Part shown: one piece after another, positions 1 through 8,144 of the stretch
Layout: every line of letters starts with the position of its first letter
Position numbering within the stretch: the stretch's first letter is position 1
Source of the DNA: Oceanipulchritudo coccoides
Lineage (GTDB): Bacteria; Verrucomicrobiota; Verrucomicrobiia; Opitutales; Oceanipulchritudinaceae
Length of the DNA: 64,000 nt
NCBI RefSeq assembly: GCF_010500615.1
Contig: NZ_JAAGNX010000001.1
Location: 821,531-885,530, forward strand
Reading direction: 5' to 3'
Program-made: the position numbers and the translations under genes
Notes under the pieces: model-generated
Told to the model about the DNA's origin: nothing
Seen by the model: only the letters and a program-made list of their open reading frames with translations
The model's database searches: none

Positions 1-1
1 C

Positions 2-256
2 ATGGAAGTGATTGAAGCCCTCCATGTTATCAAGAATGTCATGCGCCTCAGAATACCAGAGGACCTCGCTGTCATCGGCGGGGAAAATGAGAAAATTTCC
101 AAGTTCCTGACCCCGCCCCTGACCGCCATCGACGAGCCCATCAAAAAGATGGCGGAGGCGGCGACCGATATGGTCCTGGCCCTCTCTGAAGGACAAAAAG
201 TGCCGACCCGTCAGGTCCTCTTCCCGGTCGAGCTCATTGAGCGCGAATCTGTCTAA
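2..256 (+). CDS. LacI-type transcriptional regulator, C-terminal fragment (5' end outside window)
   Basis: About 84 residues match the end of the periplasmic-binding-protein-like sensor domain of LacI/GalR regulators: an IPEDLAVIGGEN strand, then a PPLTAIDEP segment, and a final strand ending in ELIER. The same order (IPEGLRLIGYDG, PPMTTIQQD, LLIERLSG) closes the regulator at 28118-29212, so the two are relatives. The DNA-binding domain would lie upstream of the window; the ATG at position 2 is probably internal. The gene ends 23 bases before the first sulfatase on the same strand, so it may control, or be co-transcribed with, the 280-6842 cluster. The ligand is unknown. Confidence 0.75.
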   Translation: MEVIEALHVIKNVMRLRIPEDLAVIGGENEKISKFLTPPLTAIDEPIKKMAEAATDMVLALSEGQKVPTRQVLFPVELIERESV

Positions 257-279
257 CTGGAGGAAAGGGATTCTTTTCC

Positions 280-1764
280 ATGAAATTGCGGAATTGTTTG
301 CCATCCATTAATAAACAGTTACGGCCTGAGTGTATGAGTAACCTTTCCAGACAACGAGCAGGGGTTGTGCTGACCGGGATCGTGATGGCGGTTTGTCTGG
401 TGGCAAGTGCATCGGCTAAGGCGCCAAACATCGTGTTATTGCTGGCGGACGACCTTGGGTATGGGGAGCTGGGGAGTTACGGGCAGGAAGCGATCGAGAC
501 GCCTGTGCTGGACGGATTGGCAGCGACTGGCATGCGGTTCACAAATTTCTATGCGGGAGCGGCGGTCTGCGCACCCTCACGGTCGGTCCTGATGACGGGC
601 AAGCACGGTGGACATGCGACGGTGCGGGGCAACTCGGGGTATTATGGTGGAGGCAAGTGGAGCCGGGTTCCCTTGAGGAAGGACGAAGAGACGTTGGCAG
701 AGATGCTGAAGCGGAGTGGTTACGAGACGGCCTTCATCGGGAAGTGGCATCTGGATGATCCGGATGATCCGACGACCTGGGCCTTTGCGCGCGGTTTTGA
801 CTTTGCGGTCCAGCCAAACTGGCCCTCGCGCTTTGAGGGGTATTCCTACGATGAGGATATCCATTATTTCGGGAACAAGGAGCGCTCTGTCACGTATGAC
901 TGGCGGGAGAACGACTGCATAGATTCCTTCCGGACGGACCTGATTCTGGAATATCTTGACGGTCGCACGCGGGAGAAGCCGCTCTTTTTGTTCATGTCTT
1001 ACCGGACGCCGCACACGCGGGAGAACGTGATCCGGGACAGGGAGATGTATGCTGACTGTGGCTGGAAGGAAGTGGACCGGCGTCATGCGGCGCGGATCAC
1101 GATGCTCGACCAGCAGGTTGGGCGGCTTCTGGCCAAGCTGGAAGAGCAGGGTGAGCTGGACAATACCCTGATCCTGTTTGTGAGTGACAACGGCCCGCAC
1201 TCCGAAGGCGGTCACGATTACCGCTTTTTCGACAGTTCGGGCGGATTGCGCGGATACAAGCGCGACCTGTATGAGGGAGGGATTCGCGTCCCCGCAATTG
1301 CGGTTTGGAAGGACCACATCAAGGAAGGCTCCTTATCGACGCACCTGGCGGCCTTCTGCGACATCATGGCGACCTTTTCGGAAGTTTCCGGTGGGAGCCC
1401 GGTCATCGGGGATGGCATATCCTTTATGCCGGAGATGCTGGGCCAGCCCCAGAAAAGCCATGAATATCTTTACTGGGAGCTCCAGTTGGACGGCTGGAAT
1501 CGCCGGCTTAGCGACGGGGGCTTCAGACAAGCCGTGAGAAAAGGGGACTGGAAAGCGGTCCGCTATGGTGCAGGTTCCGCCATTGAGCTTTACGATCTCG
1601 GGTCGGATCCATTTGAAACCACGGATGTGGCCTCGGCGCATCCGCTGGTTGTGACGGAGATGGCGGCGATCCTGAACGAGGCTCGCACGCCAAGCCCGCT
1701 TTATCCGTTTGCCGGGTTGCCTCAATCGCAGGCGAGCCGCGACACCTTCAACCTTGTCAGGTAG
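280..1764 (+). CDS. Secreted sulfatase (S1 type, CAPSR)
   Basis: Type I sulfatase of the alkaline-phosphatase superfamily, which hydrolyses sulfate esters using a formylglycine made from the active-site Cys. PNIVLLLADDLGYGELGSYG gives the metal-binding Asp pair near the N-terminus. CAPSR follows with C97 as the residue to be converted, then GKWHL and a VSDNGPH metal site. A hydrophobic segment ending ASASA is a signal peptide, so the enzyme acts outside the cytoplasm. The ATG at 280 has a purine-rich AGGAAAGGGA upstream; an ATG at 334 would give a more ordinary signal peptide and is a real alternative. It opens a cluster with the GH2 and GH51-like genes (gaps of 12 and 32 bases). The sulfated sugar position cannot be read from sequence. 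Confidence 0.9.
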   Translation: MKLRNCLPSINKQLRPECMSNLSRQRAGVVLTGIVMAVCLVASASAKAPNIVLLLADDLGYGELGSYGQEAIETPVLDGLAATGMRFTNFYAGAAVCAPSRSVLMTGKHGGHATVRGNSGYYGGGKWSRVPLRKDEETLAEMLKRSGYETAFIGKWHLDDPDDPTTWAFARGFDFAVQPNWPSRFEGYSYDEDIHYFGNKERSVTYDWRENDCIDSFRTDLILEYLDGRTREKPLFLFMSYRTPHTRENVIRDREMYADCGWKEVDRRHAARITMLDQQVGRLLAKLEEQGELDNTLILFVSDNGPHSEGGHDYRFFDSSGGLRGYKRDLYEGGIRVPAIAVWKDHIKEGSLSTHLAAFCDIMATFSEVSGGSPVIGDGISFMPEMLGQPQKSHEYLYWELQLDGWNRRLSDGGFRQAVRKGDWKAVRYGAGSAIELYDLGSDPFETTDVASAHPLVVTEMAAILNEARTPSPLYPFAGLPQSQASRDTFNLVR

Positions 1765-1776
1765 CGTTTTTCCCTT

Positions 1777-4311
1777 ATGCAAACCCCATTTCTGAAAAAG
1801 ATCATAATGAGTCTTCTAGTCAGTGCCGGATCCATTCCCGTCTGGACATCTGCCGCCGGTGTTCCGGAGGCCCGCATGCGCCTTTCCGAGGAGTGGAAGT
1901 TTATCCGATTCGAATCCGCCCGGGAGGAGCCCGCTGGACTTCAGGAGCCCAATCTTGAGGACAAGCATTGGCAATCCCTCAACCTTCCCCACGACTGGGG
2001 AGTTGCAGGCAGTTTTCAGCCGGACCTGCCCAACCGGACCGGCAAACTTTCGTGGCATGGTATTGGCTGGTATCGGAAAAGCTTCCCCGGGCCGGAACTG
2101 GAACCAGGCGAACGCCTGCTTGTTGAATTTGAAGGAGCCATGTCGCATCCACAAATCTGGCTCAATGGTCAGCTTGTCGGCGAATGGGCCTATGGATATT
2201 CCACATTTTTCATCGACCTGACTCCGGCCCTCATGCAGGGGCGGGAAAACATCCTGGCCGTCCGCCTCGACAATCCGCGGGAATCCTCCCGGTGGTATCC
2301 CGGGGGTGGCCTTTACCGGGACGTCTGGCTGGTCCGGCATGCGGCTGTTACCCTCGACGAATGGGGCCCCTTCATCACGACCCCGGAGGTGGCCGTGGAT
2401 TCCGCCCGGGTGGAGATTTCATCGACCATTTTCAATCGTCTTTGCTCTGATGCGGAAGTTCGGCTGCGGCATACGGTTTATGAGCCGGACGGGAAGCAGG
2501 TTGCCTCGGTGGTCACTGATCCCGTCAGGGTTCCAAAGGGAAAATCCAAGGTTCAAGAGGCCACTGTATTGATTTCCTCACCGCAGTTATGGGGAATTGA
2601 ATCACCGGTCCTGTATTCGTGCAAAAGCGAAGTTCTTTGCGGGGATACCGTTTACCAGGAATGGAGGAGCTCTTTCGGGATCCGAACGATCAAGTGGACT
2701 TCTGACCAGGGCTTTTTCCTGAACGGCAAGCTGGTTGAGCTGAAGGGCGTCTGCCAGCACCACGACCTTGGCGCCCTTGGCGGGGCCTTCAACCTCCGGG
2801 CGGCGGAGCGCCAGTTGGAGATTCTGGGCGAGATGGGCTGCAACGCGATCCGCATGGCCCACAACCCGCCCGCCCCGGGGTTGCTGGATCTTTGCGACCG
2901 GATGGGCTTCCTCGTGGTGAATGAACTTTTCGATACATGGGCCTTGAACAAGACACGGGCTGACTATGGAAGCGATTTTGAGGAGTGGCATGAACGGGAT
3001 CTCCGCAACTGGGTGAGGCGTGACCGGAACCATCCGAGTGTGATCGCCTGGAGTCTCGGGAACGAGGTACGGGAACAATCCGGGAAAAACGGGGGCTTCG
3101 AGCGGGCGAACCGGCTGGTAGAATTAACCAGGGAGGAGGATGTAACCCGCCCGGCAACCGCAGGCATGAGCAAGGGGGAGGCGATCATCAACGGCTTCGC
3201 CCAGATTTTTGATGTAGCGGGTTATAACTACAAAGCGGTCGCCGCGAAGTCACCCAATTATGCAACTCACTTCAGGGTGAACCCGACGCAGCCAGCCTAC
3301 GGGGCGGAGACCTCATCATGCGTCAGTTCACGGGGTGAATACTTTTTCCCGCTGAATGAAGCCAAGAACGGCGGCTTTTTTGATTTCCAAGTCAGTTCGT
3401 ATGACTGGTTTGCGCCTCCATGGGCCTACCGGCCTGATATTGAATTCGATTCGCAGGACCGATACCCCGCGCTGGCAGGCGAGTTTGTCTGGACCGGCTT
3501 TGATTACCTTGGTGAGCCTACGCCCTATAACAGGGACTCCACAAACCTGTTGAATTTTTCCGACCAGGACGACCGGAAGGCCCTGATGGCCGAGCTCGAG
3601 CGCCTTGGATCAGGCGCGCCCAGCCGCAGCTCGTATTTCGGGATCATCGATCTCGCCGGCTTCCCGAAGGACCGGTTCTATCTCTATCAATCACGCTGGC
3701 GTCCGGATCATCCTGTTGCGCATGTTCTTCCCCACTGGAACTGGAAAGGGCGTGAAGGGGAAATCACCCCGGTGCATGTCTACACCAATGGGGATGAGGC
3801 TGAATTGTTCCTCAATGGGAAATCGCTCGGTCGCAAGCGGAAGGGACCACGCGAATACCGTTTAATCTGGCCCGATGTCGCCTACGAGCCAGGCGAATTG
3901 AAGGTGATCGCATACAAGGAAGGCGAGCCATGGGCAACCACCGCCCGGGAGACATCCGGGAAAGCCGCACAGCTGAAAGTCTCCGTGGACCGGTCCAGAT
4001 TGACGGCCGACGGACGGGACCTGGCCTTCTTCAAGGTCGAGATACTGGACGCCAAAGGGCGCTTAGTTCCCGACGCTGATCCGGAGCTGCAATTCGAGGT
4101 GATTGGAGCGGGGGAGTTTGTCGCCGCTGACAACGGGGATGCCACGGACTGGACCCCCTTTTTCACGCCTTCCCGCAAGGCCTTCAACGGGCTCGCCCTC
4201 GTCATTTTGAGGGGATCGAAGGGGATCCCGGGCACGGCGACCCTGCGCGTGACAAGTCCCGGCCTGGAACCCGCCGAGCTCTCCATCGAGACCATTGATT
4301 CCAACATGTAA
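1777..4311 (+). CDS. Secreted GH2 beta-galactosidase-like enzyme with DUF4982-type tail
   Basis: Glycoside hydrolase family 2, retaining mechanism, about 844 residues. After a signal peptide (ends near TSAAG) come a jelly-roll sugar-binding domain (about 35-190, LPHDWGVAGSF), an Ig-like domain (about 195-300), a TIM barrel (about 305-600), a DUF4982-like beta domain and a C-terminal invasin-like Ig domain (about 725-840). The acid/base is E430 in WSLGNEV. The likely nucleophile is E511 in YGAETSS, 81 residues on, close to the 76 in E. coli LacZ. GEFVWTGFDYLGEP is typical of the DUF4982 branch. Beta-galactosidase is the commonest activity there, but other beta-glycosidase activities exist. It starts 12 bases after the sulfatase, with no clear ribosome-binding site. 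Confidence 0.88.
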   Translation: MQTPFLKKIIMSLLVSAGSIPVWTSAAGVPEARMRLSEEWKFIRFESAREEPAGLQEPNLEDKHWQSLNLPHDWGVAGSFQPDLPNRTGKLSWHGIGWYRKSFPGPELEPGERLLVEFEGAMSHPQIWLNGQLVGEWAYGYSTFFIDLTPALMQGRENILAVRLDNPRESSRWYPGGGLYRDVWLVRHAAVTLDEWGPFITTPEVAVDSARVEISSTIFNRLCSDAEVRLRHTVYEPDGKQVASVVTDPVRVPKGKSKVQEATVLISSPQLWGIESPVLYSCKSEVLCGDTVYQEWRSSFGIRTIKWTSDQGFFLNGKLVELKGVCQHHDLGALGGAFNLRAAERQLEILGEMGCNAIRMAHNPPAPGLLDLCDRMGFLVVNELFDTWALNKTRADYGSDFEEWHERDLRNWVRRDRNHPSVIAWSLGNEVREQSGKNGGFERANRLVELTREEDVTRPATAGMSKGEAIINGFAQIFDVAGYNYKAVAAKSPNYATHFRVNPTQPAYGAETSSCVSSRGEYFFPLNEAKNGGFFDFQVSSYDWFAPPWAYRPDIEFDSQDRYPALAGEFVWTGFDYLGEPTPYNRDSTNLLNFSDQDDRKALMAELERLGSGAPSRSSYFGIIDLAGFPKDRFYLYQSRWRPDHPVAHVLPHWNWKGREGEITPVHVYTNGDEAELFLNGKSLGRKRKGPREYRLIWPDVAYEPGELKVIAYKEGEPWATTARETSGKAAQLKVSVDRSRLTADGRDLAFFKVEILDAKGRLVPDADPELQFEVIGAGEFVAADNGDATDWTPFFTPSRKAFNGLALVILRGSKGIPGTATLRVTSPGLEPAELSIETIDSNM

Positions 4312-4343
4312 CCGTTTTTGACTACATAATCTGGATTTTTATA

Positions 4344-6842
4344 ATGGACGGGCATGCGATTGCGATGATGAGCCTCGCTGCCACCAGTGTCGCCTGTTCC
4401 CAAGTCATGGTGGAGATCCAGCCGGACAGTTTTCTTCGTCGGGTGGGGGACAACATCCTCGGCGCGAACGTGGTTTACTCGCATGAGGATGATGCGCCAT
4501 GGGAATCTGGTGACCTTATCGACCAGTACAAGGAATTGGGCATTTCCTTCATCCGCTATCCTGGCGGAGAGGTGACGGACTATTTCCACTGGGCCGATCC
4601 CAACGGGGTCGGCTGGCGGGACACCTGGGCGCCGGGTGGCAATTCCTCGCCCGAGCCTGCTTCGGCATGGATGGGCTACGCCGAATATATGGATCGTCTT
4701 GATTCCGTTGGCGGGCAACCGCTTGTCGGCGTGAATGTGGACTCGGGCCATGTCTACAACCGTGTCGAGGATGGCATTGCGGAGGCCGCCGCCTTCGTCC
4801 AGCACGCCCTCGAGCGCGGCGATGCGGTCCGGTACTGGTATGTCGGGAACGAAAGCTATCATGATATAAGCCGGATTCCGGGTGGCATGACGGCGGCTGA
4901 ATATGGCAACTACATCAATGCCTATGCCAATGCCATGCGGGCAGTTGACCCGGAGATCAAAATTGTCGCCAACTGGAAGCACAAATGGAGCTCATCGTAT
5001 GCGACCCTGCTCGATATCGCCGGGCAGAACATCGACATGATTGATTTCCATGGCTACTGGAACTGGGGAAATGTGACATGGGCGGCATGGACAGGCAAAA
5101 CACCCCTTTCCATGAACGATGTCTTCAACGAGAAGTCCTACCTCGAGAATATTCTCGATATGAAAGCACGATTTGCGGCCCGGGGGCTTGGGCATATCGA
5201 ACTGGGAATGCTCGAGTGGAATGTTGGCCCGTTTAGCTCCGATGATCCGGTCGACTGGCCATCCCGTTTTCAGATCAGCCTCATGAATGCGGAAATTCTC
5301 CTGCAATGCGTGGAAGCGGGATTGGATGCCTCCACCATCTGGCCGGCCCGCTGGCTCGGTCCTGGATCCCTGGGCAATTACCGCTCGGTGTTTGAAGAAG
5401 ACCAGACAAACCCGACCTATCATGTCCTGCGATTGATCTCCCCCGTGGCGGGTCACCATGTGGTTGCGTCATCCGCATCGGATAAACGGAATCCCGTCGT
5501 TGCGATGGCCAGTCCTTGCGGTGAGCAATTGACAATCTATGTGCTTCTCAAAGGGGCAGTTGATACCGAATTCTCCGTGGATGCAGGGGGATTTTCCGCA
5601 GACGAAATCTCCATCGTCTCCTACTCGGCGGAGAACCGGGATATCAGTGGGAACCCGGTACTTGATTCCCGGAGTCTTGAAATGGATCCCTCAGGACTCA
5701 TCACTTTCACTGCTCCCGCCTGGTCCTTTTCCCGCCTGACCTTGAAAAGGAGCGAATACCGGATGGAAACCGGCACGGTAACGGCCAGTAGCTCCGGTCG
5801 GGGTGATTGGAGAGGCGTTGTTTTCGCGCGGCCCTTTAATCTTCCCCCCGTCGTGGTCTGTGGCCCCCTCAGCGACAACGGGCCGGATCCTGCCTGGGTC
5901 AGCGTCCGCACTGTCACCGCTACTGGCTTTGAATACCGCATTTCCGAGTGGGAATACCTCGATGGTAGGCATGCCTCCAATGAGTCCTTTAACTGGATCG
6001 CCATTCCCGAGGGGAGACATCAGATTGGGGGTATTGTCTGGGAGGCGGGCTTCCTCGAGAGCAATCATCTCTGGTGGAAACCCCATCGCTTCAAGCGTCC
6101 CTTCCGCGAAGCACCCAGCCTTTTCCTGCAGATACACGACAATGGTGACACTGCCGTGGTTCCGCGAATCCGTAACATCGCCACCGACCGCTTTGAGCTG
6201 CGACTCAGCGAGGAGGAAATGCTCCCGGACCGGGTCACGGGGAATGATGGAGAACATCCCTACGCTGAGGCCAGCTACATCGCCGTCGCCATGGGAAGCG
6301 GGATACTTCACCAGACTGCCTTCCATTCCTTTTCCACCGGACCACAGATGGTTCATGACTGGAGGACCGTGGCCTTTCAGGAAAGGTTTGAGTCGCCACC
6401 TTGGTTCATCGCCTCCATCCAGACTGAGAACGACAGCGACCCGGCCGTCCTCCGCTTCCGTTCGCTCGACGAGGATTCACTTGAATTGATGGTCCAGGAG
6501 GAGAATTCCAATCTTCTTGAAGGCGATGGGTCCGGCGAAACAACCCGTCTCGCTCCCGAAGCTGCTGCCCTGCTCGTGGTCGGCTCTCCTGATTTCTCCA
6601 CCAGCCCTCCGCGAATAGGCCTGACCAGCGATCCCGACAAACCTCTCACCCTCACCCTTTCCGCTTCACAGGTAATCCGTGGTCGTACCTTCATCCTCGA
6701 GCACGCTTTCACCCCACATGGTGCCTGGTCGCCATTGGACAGCTTTTCCCCGCAGCACGATGAGGTCGGCCTTGAGCATGCCTTCGCTCCAGCCCTCAAT
6801 GGTCCCGCCGACTTTTTCAGGGTCCGTCTCATCAGTCCATGA
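4344..6842 (+). CDS. Secreted GH51-like (clan GH-A) glycosidase with three H-type-lectin-like repeats
   Basis: The N-terminal TIM barrel (about 20-400) carries YPGGEVTDYFHW, a probable acid/base E170 in WYVGNES and a probable nucleophile E291 in MLEWN. The 121-residue spacing is close to that of GH51 alpha-L-arabinofuranosidases (about 119), so a GH51-like arabinofuranosidase is the best guess; another GH-A family is possible. Residues about 474-750 hold three tandem repeats of roughly 90 residues built on an F-x-x-PF-x-x-PP pattern resembling H-type lectin domains, probably carbohydrate binding. The last 75 or so residues are a verrucomicrobial tail module also found in the 8145 and 45153 genes. 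The signal peptide is short (ends near VACSQ). No Shine-Dalgarno is seen; the frame stays open upstream of the ATG, so a non-ATG start cannot be excluded. Confidence 0.72.
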   Translation: MDGHAIAMMSLAATSVACSQVMVEIQPDSFLRRVGDNILGANVVYSHEDDAPWESGDLIDQYKELGISFIRYPGGEVTDYFHWADPNGVGWRDTWAPGGNSSPEPASAWMGYAEYMDRLDSVGGQPLVGVNVDSGHVYNRVEDGIAEAAAFVQHALERGDAVRYWYVGNESYHDISRIPGGMTAAEYGNYINAYANAMRAVDPEIKIVANWKHKWSSSYATLLDIAGQNIDMIDFHGYWNWGNVTWAAWTGKTPLSMNDVFNEKSYLENILDMKARFAARGLGHIELGMLEWNVGPFSSDDPVDWPSRFQISLMNAEILLQCVEAGLDASTIWPARWLGPGSLGNYRSVFEEDQTNPTYHVLRLISPVAGHHVVASSASDKRNPVVAMASPCGEQLTIYVLLKGAVDTEFSVDAGGFSADEISIVSYSAENRDISGNPVLDSRSLEMDPSGLITFTAPAWSFSRLTLKRSEYRMETGTVTASSSGRGDWRGVVFARPFNLPPVVVCGPLSDNGPDPAWVSVRTVTATGFEYRISEWEYLDGRHASNESFNWIAIPEGRHQIGGIVWEAGFLESNHLWWKPHRFKRPFREAPSLFLQIHDNGDTAVVPRIRNIATDRFELRLSEEEMLPDRVTGNDGEHPYAEASYIAVAMGSGILHQTAFHSFSTGPQMVHDWRTVAFQERFESPPWFIASIQTENDSDPAVLRFRSLDEDSLELMVQEENSNLLEGDGSGETTRLAPEAAALLVVGSPDFSTSPPRIGLTSDPDKPLTLTLSASQVIRGRTFILEHAFTPHGAWSPLDSFSPQHDEVGLEHAFAPALNGPADFFRVRLISP

Positions 6843-6891
6843 ATGCCCTCTTGCACATTTGTTGCGTAATTCCTGAAAGAATTTTGTTGCA

Positions 6892-6911
6892 AATTTGTCT
6901 GATATTTTAGA
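6892..6911 (+). promoter_or_regulatory. TTTGTCTGAT box in the promoter region of the 6989 gene
   Basis: AATTTGTCTGATATTTTAGA lies about 80 bases before the start of the secreted repeat protein. It carries the same TTGTCTG core seen upstream of the genes at 12536, 28118, 45153 and, as half-sites, 49406. Just upstream, TTTGTTGC occurs twice (6858-6865 and 6883-6890). A regulatory role is inferred from recurrence only. Confidence 0.4.
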
Positions 6912-6988
6912 TTCATTGTGGGAATCAAGTTTCCTGCTTGGTCGTCCCTCATCGTTCAACCCCCTAAAAATGTAAATATTCTCCATTT

Positions 6989-7990
6989 ATGAAATTCATG
7001 ATTCAAAATACCCGCTCAAAGACCTTGCTCGCCTGCGCAAGTACAGCCCTTCTCCTTGGCGCAACCAGTGCCTCGGCAGTCACGACTTTCACCGGTGCCA
7101 CCAGTGGCGCCCTGGTCGACCCGACCAACTGGAGCGCAGGACTCCCGACCCGGGATAATCCGGGGATCATTCAGGACGCCGCCGTCACCACCGGTGGAGG
7201 GGACCTCAACCTGATGGACTCCACGATCGTCACCGTTTCCGGGGCGTCCGTCTGGACAGCCACCGGGCTCCGGTTCGATGACAACATCATCACTTTCGAA
7301 GACTCGAGCAGTTTGCAGACAACCGGCGCTGTGGCCCTCGGGCGTGACCTTGTAGATGACACCTTTTCCGTCATGAACTGGAATTCAACCGGTTCGTTCT
7401 CCAATAGTGGCACCCCCTTTCTTGTAGGAAGAAAGGCCAACGGTACCATGGTCCAGACCGCAGGAATCGTCGAAGTGGGTGATGTTCTCATCGGTGGGAA
7501 TCTTGCCAATGAGACCAACGACGGCATCGGGCTCTATACGCTTGCTGGAGGGGCAGTGGAGACGAGTACGCTCGCCTTTCAGGCCGCAGGAGGCGCCCTG
7601 GACTTTACTGTCGACAGTACAGGGGTCGTCAATATCTCCAATGCCGCCCTTGGCTTTGCGGACGCGACCGCTGACCTGCAGGCCGCTATCGACGCAGGCA
7701 ACATCACCATTGGTGGCCAGGTGCAGACCGCCGGTGATTACTCCGGCTTCCTTATCACTTACACCGCCGGCGTCGGGACCAGCATCCAGCTGTCCGATGG
7801 TTCCGGTCCCGTCCTCTGGGCCGGCTATGAGGTCGATGATCAAGGCAATGTCGATACCATGGGATGGATCGGCACCCTGAATGTCGCTCTCCCGGACTGG
7901 ACATACAGCTACAGTCTCGATAACTGGCTCTACCTCCCTGAATCCTACGTCACCCCGCAGGGGTCCTGGATGTATGTTACTAAACCCTGA
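6989..7990 (+). CDS. Secreted beta-rich repeat-module protein with aromatic WxY C-terminus
   Basis: 333 residues. A signal peptide (ends near SASA) is followed by one copy of a beta-rich module of about 250 residues: NWSAGLP, TGGGDLNLMDS, GLRFDDNIITF, VALGRD, MNWNSTGSF, GTMVQTAGIVEVGD, ending LQAAIDAGNITIGG and QTAGDYSGFLITY. The same module occurs once, diverged, in the protein at 12536 and three times in the one at 45153. The C-terminus is different: WTYSYSLDNWLYLP followed by GSWMYVTKP, an aromatic element familiar from secreted verrucomicrobial proteins and possibly an anchor or sorting signal. A beta-helix or pectin-lyase-like fold is plausible. No catalytic motif is recognised; a surface or glycan-binding role is inferred from context. 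It forms a single-gene unit with its own terminator. Confidence 0.75.
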   Translation: MKFMIQNTRSKTLLACASTALLLGATSASAVTTFTGATSGALVDPTNWSAGLPTRDNPGIIQDAAVTTGGGDLNLMDSTIVTVSGASVWTATGLRFDDNIITFEDSSSLQTTGAVALGRDLVDDTFSVMNWNSTGSFSNSGTPFLVGRKANGTMVQTAGIVEVGDVLIGGNLANETNDGIGLYTLAGGAVETSTLAFQAAGGALDFTVDSTGVVNISNAALGFADATADLQAAIDAGNITIGGQVQTAGDYSGFLITYTAGVGTSIQLSDGSGPVLWAGYEVDDQGNVDTMGWIGTLNVALPDWTYSYSLDNWLYLPESYVTPQGSWMYVTKP

Positions 7991-8011
7991 GCAGTAACTC
8001 CTTCCTTTTAC

Positions 8012-8051
8012 GGCGGTTCGTCCACCCAGGTGGGCGAATCGCCTTTCTTTT
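8012..8051 (+). terminator. Rho-independent terminator after the 6989 gene
   Basis: A long hairpin: GGCGGTTCGTCCACC pairs with GGTGGGCGAATCGCC (with G-U pairs) around a CA loop, followed by TTTCTTTT. It sits 22 bases after the stop codon. Confidence 0.8.
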
Positions 8052-8065
8052 ATCAATTGCAAAAA

Positions 8066-8083
8066 AAAGTTCCTTGACAGCCG
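8066..8083 (+). promoter_or_regulatory. Shared 18-base promoter element, copy 1
   Basis: AAAGTTCCTTGACAGCCG is identical over all 18 bases to 12446-12463. It contains a perfect -35 hexamer, TTGACA (8074-8079). No good -10 hexamer lies at 16-18 bases, so an activator or an alternative sigma factor may be needed. It lies 61 bases before the modular sulfatase start. Confidence 0.55.
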
Positions 8084-8144
8084 GAAGAGTTACGGATGCT
8101 TAGTGGCTTTTCGCGGAACTCCTTCGACCCTCATCTGATTTGTC

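Noticed and set aside
3882-4982. 366-codon reverse-strand reading frame across the end of the GH2 gene and start of the GH51-like gene
   Set aside because: It is antisense to two genes with clear catalytic motifs, its product has no recognisable domain, and such long shadow frames are common in GC-rich coding DNA.
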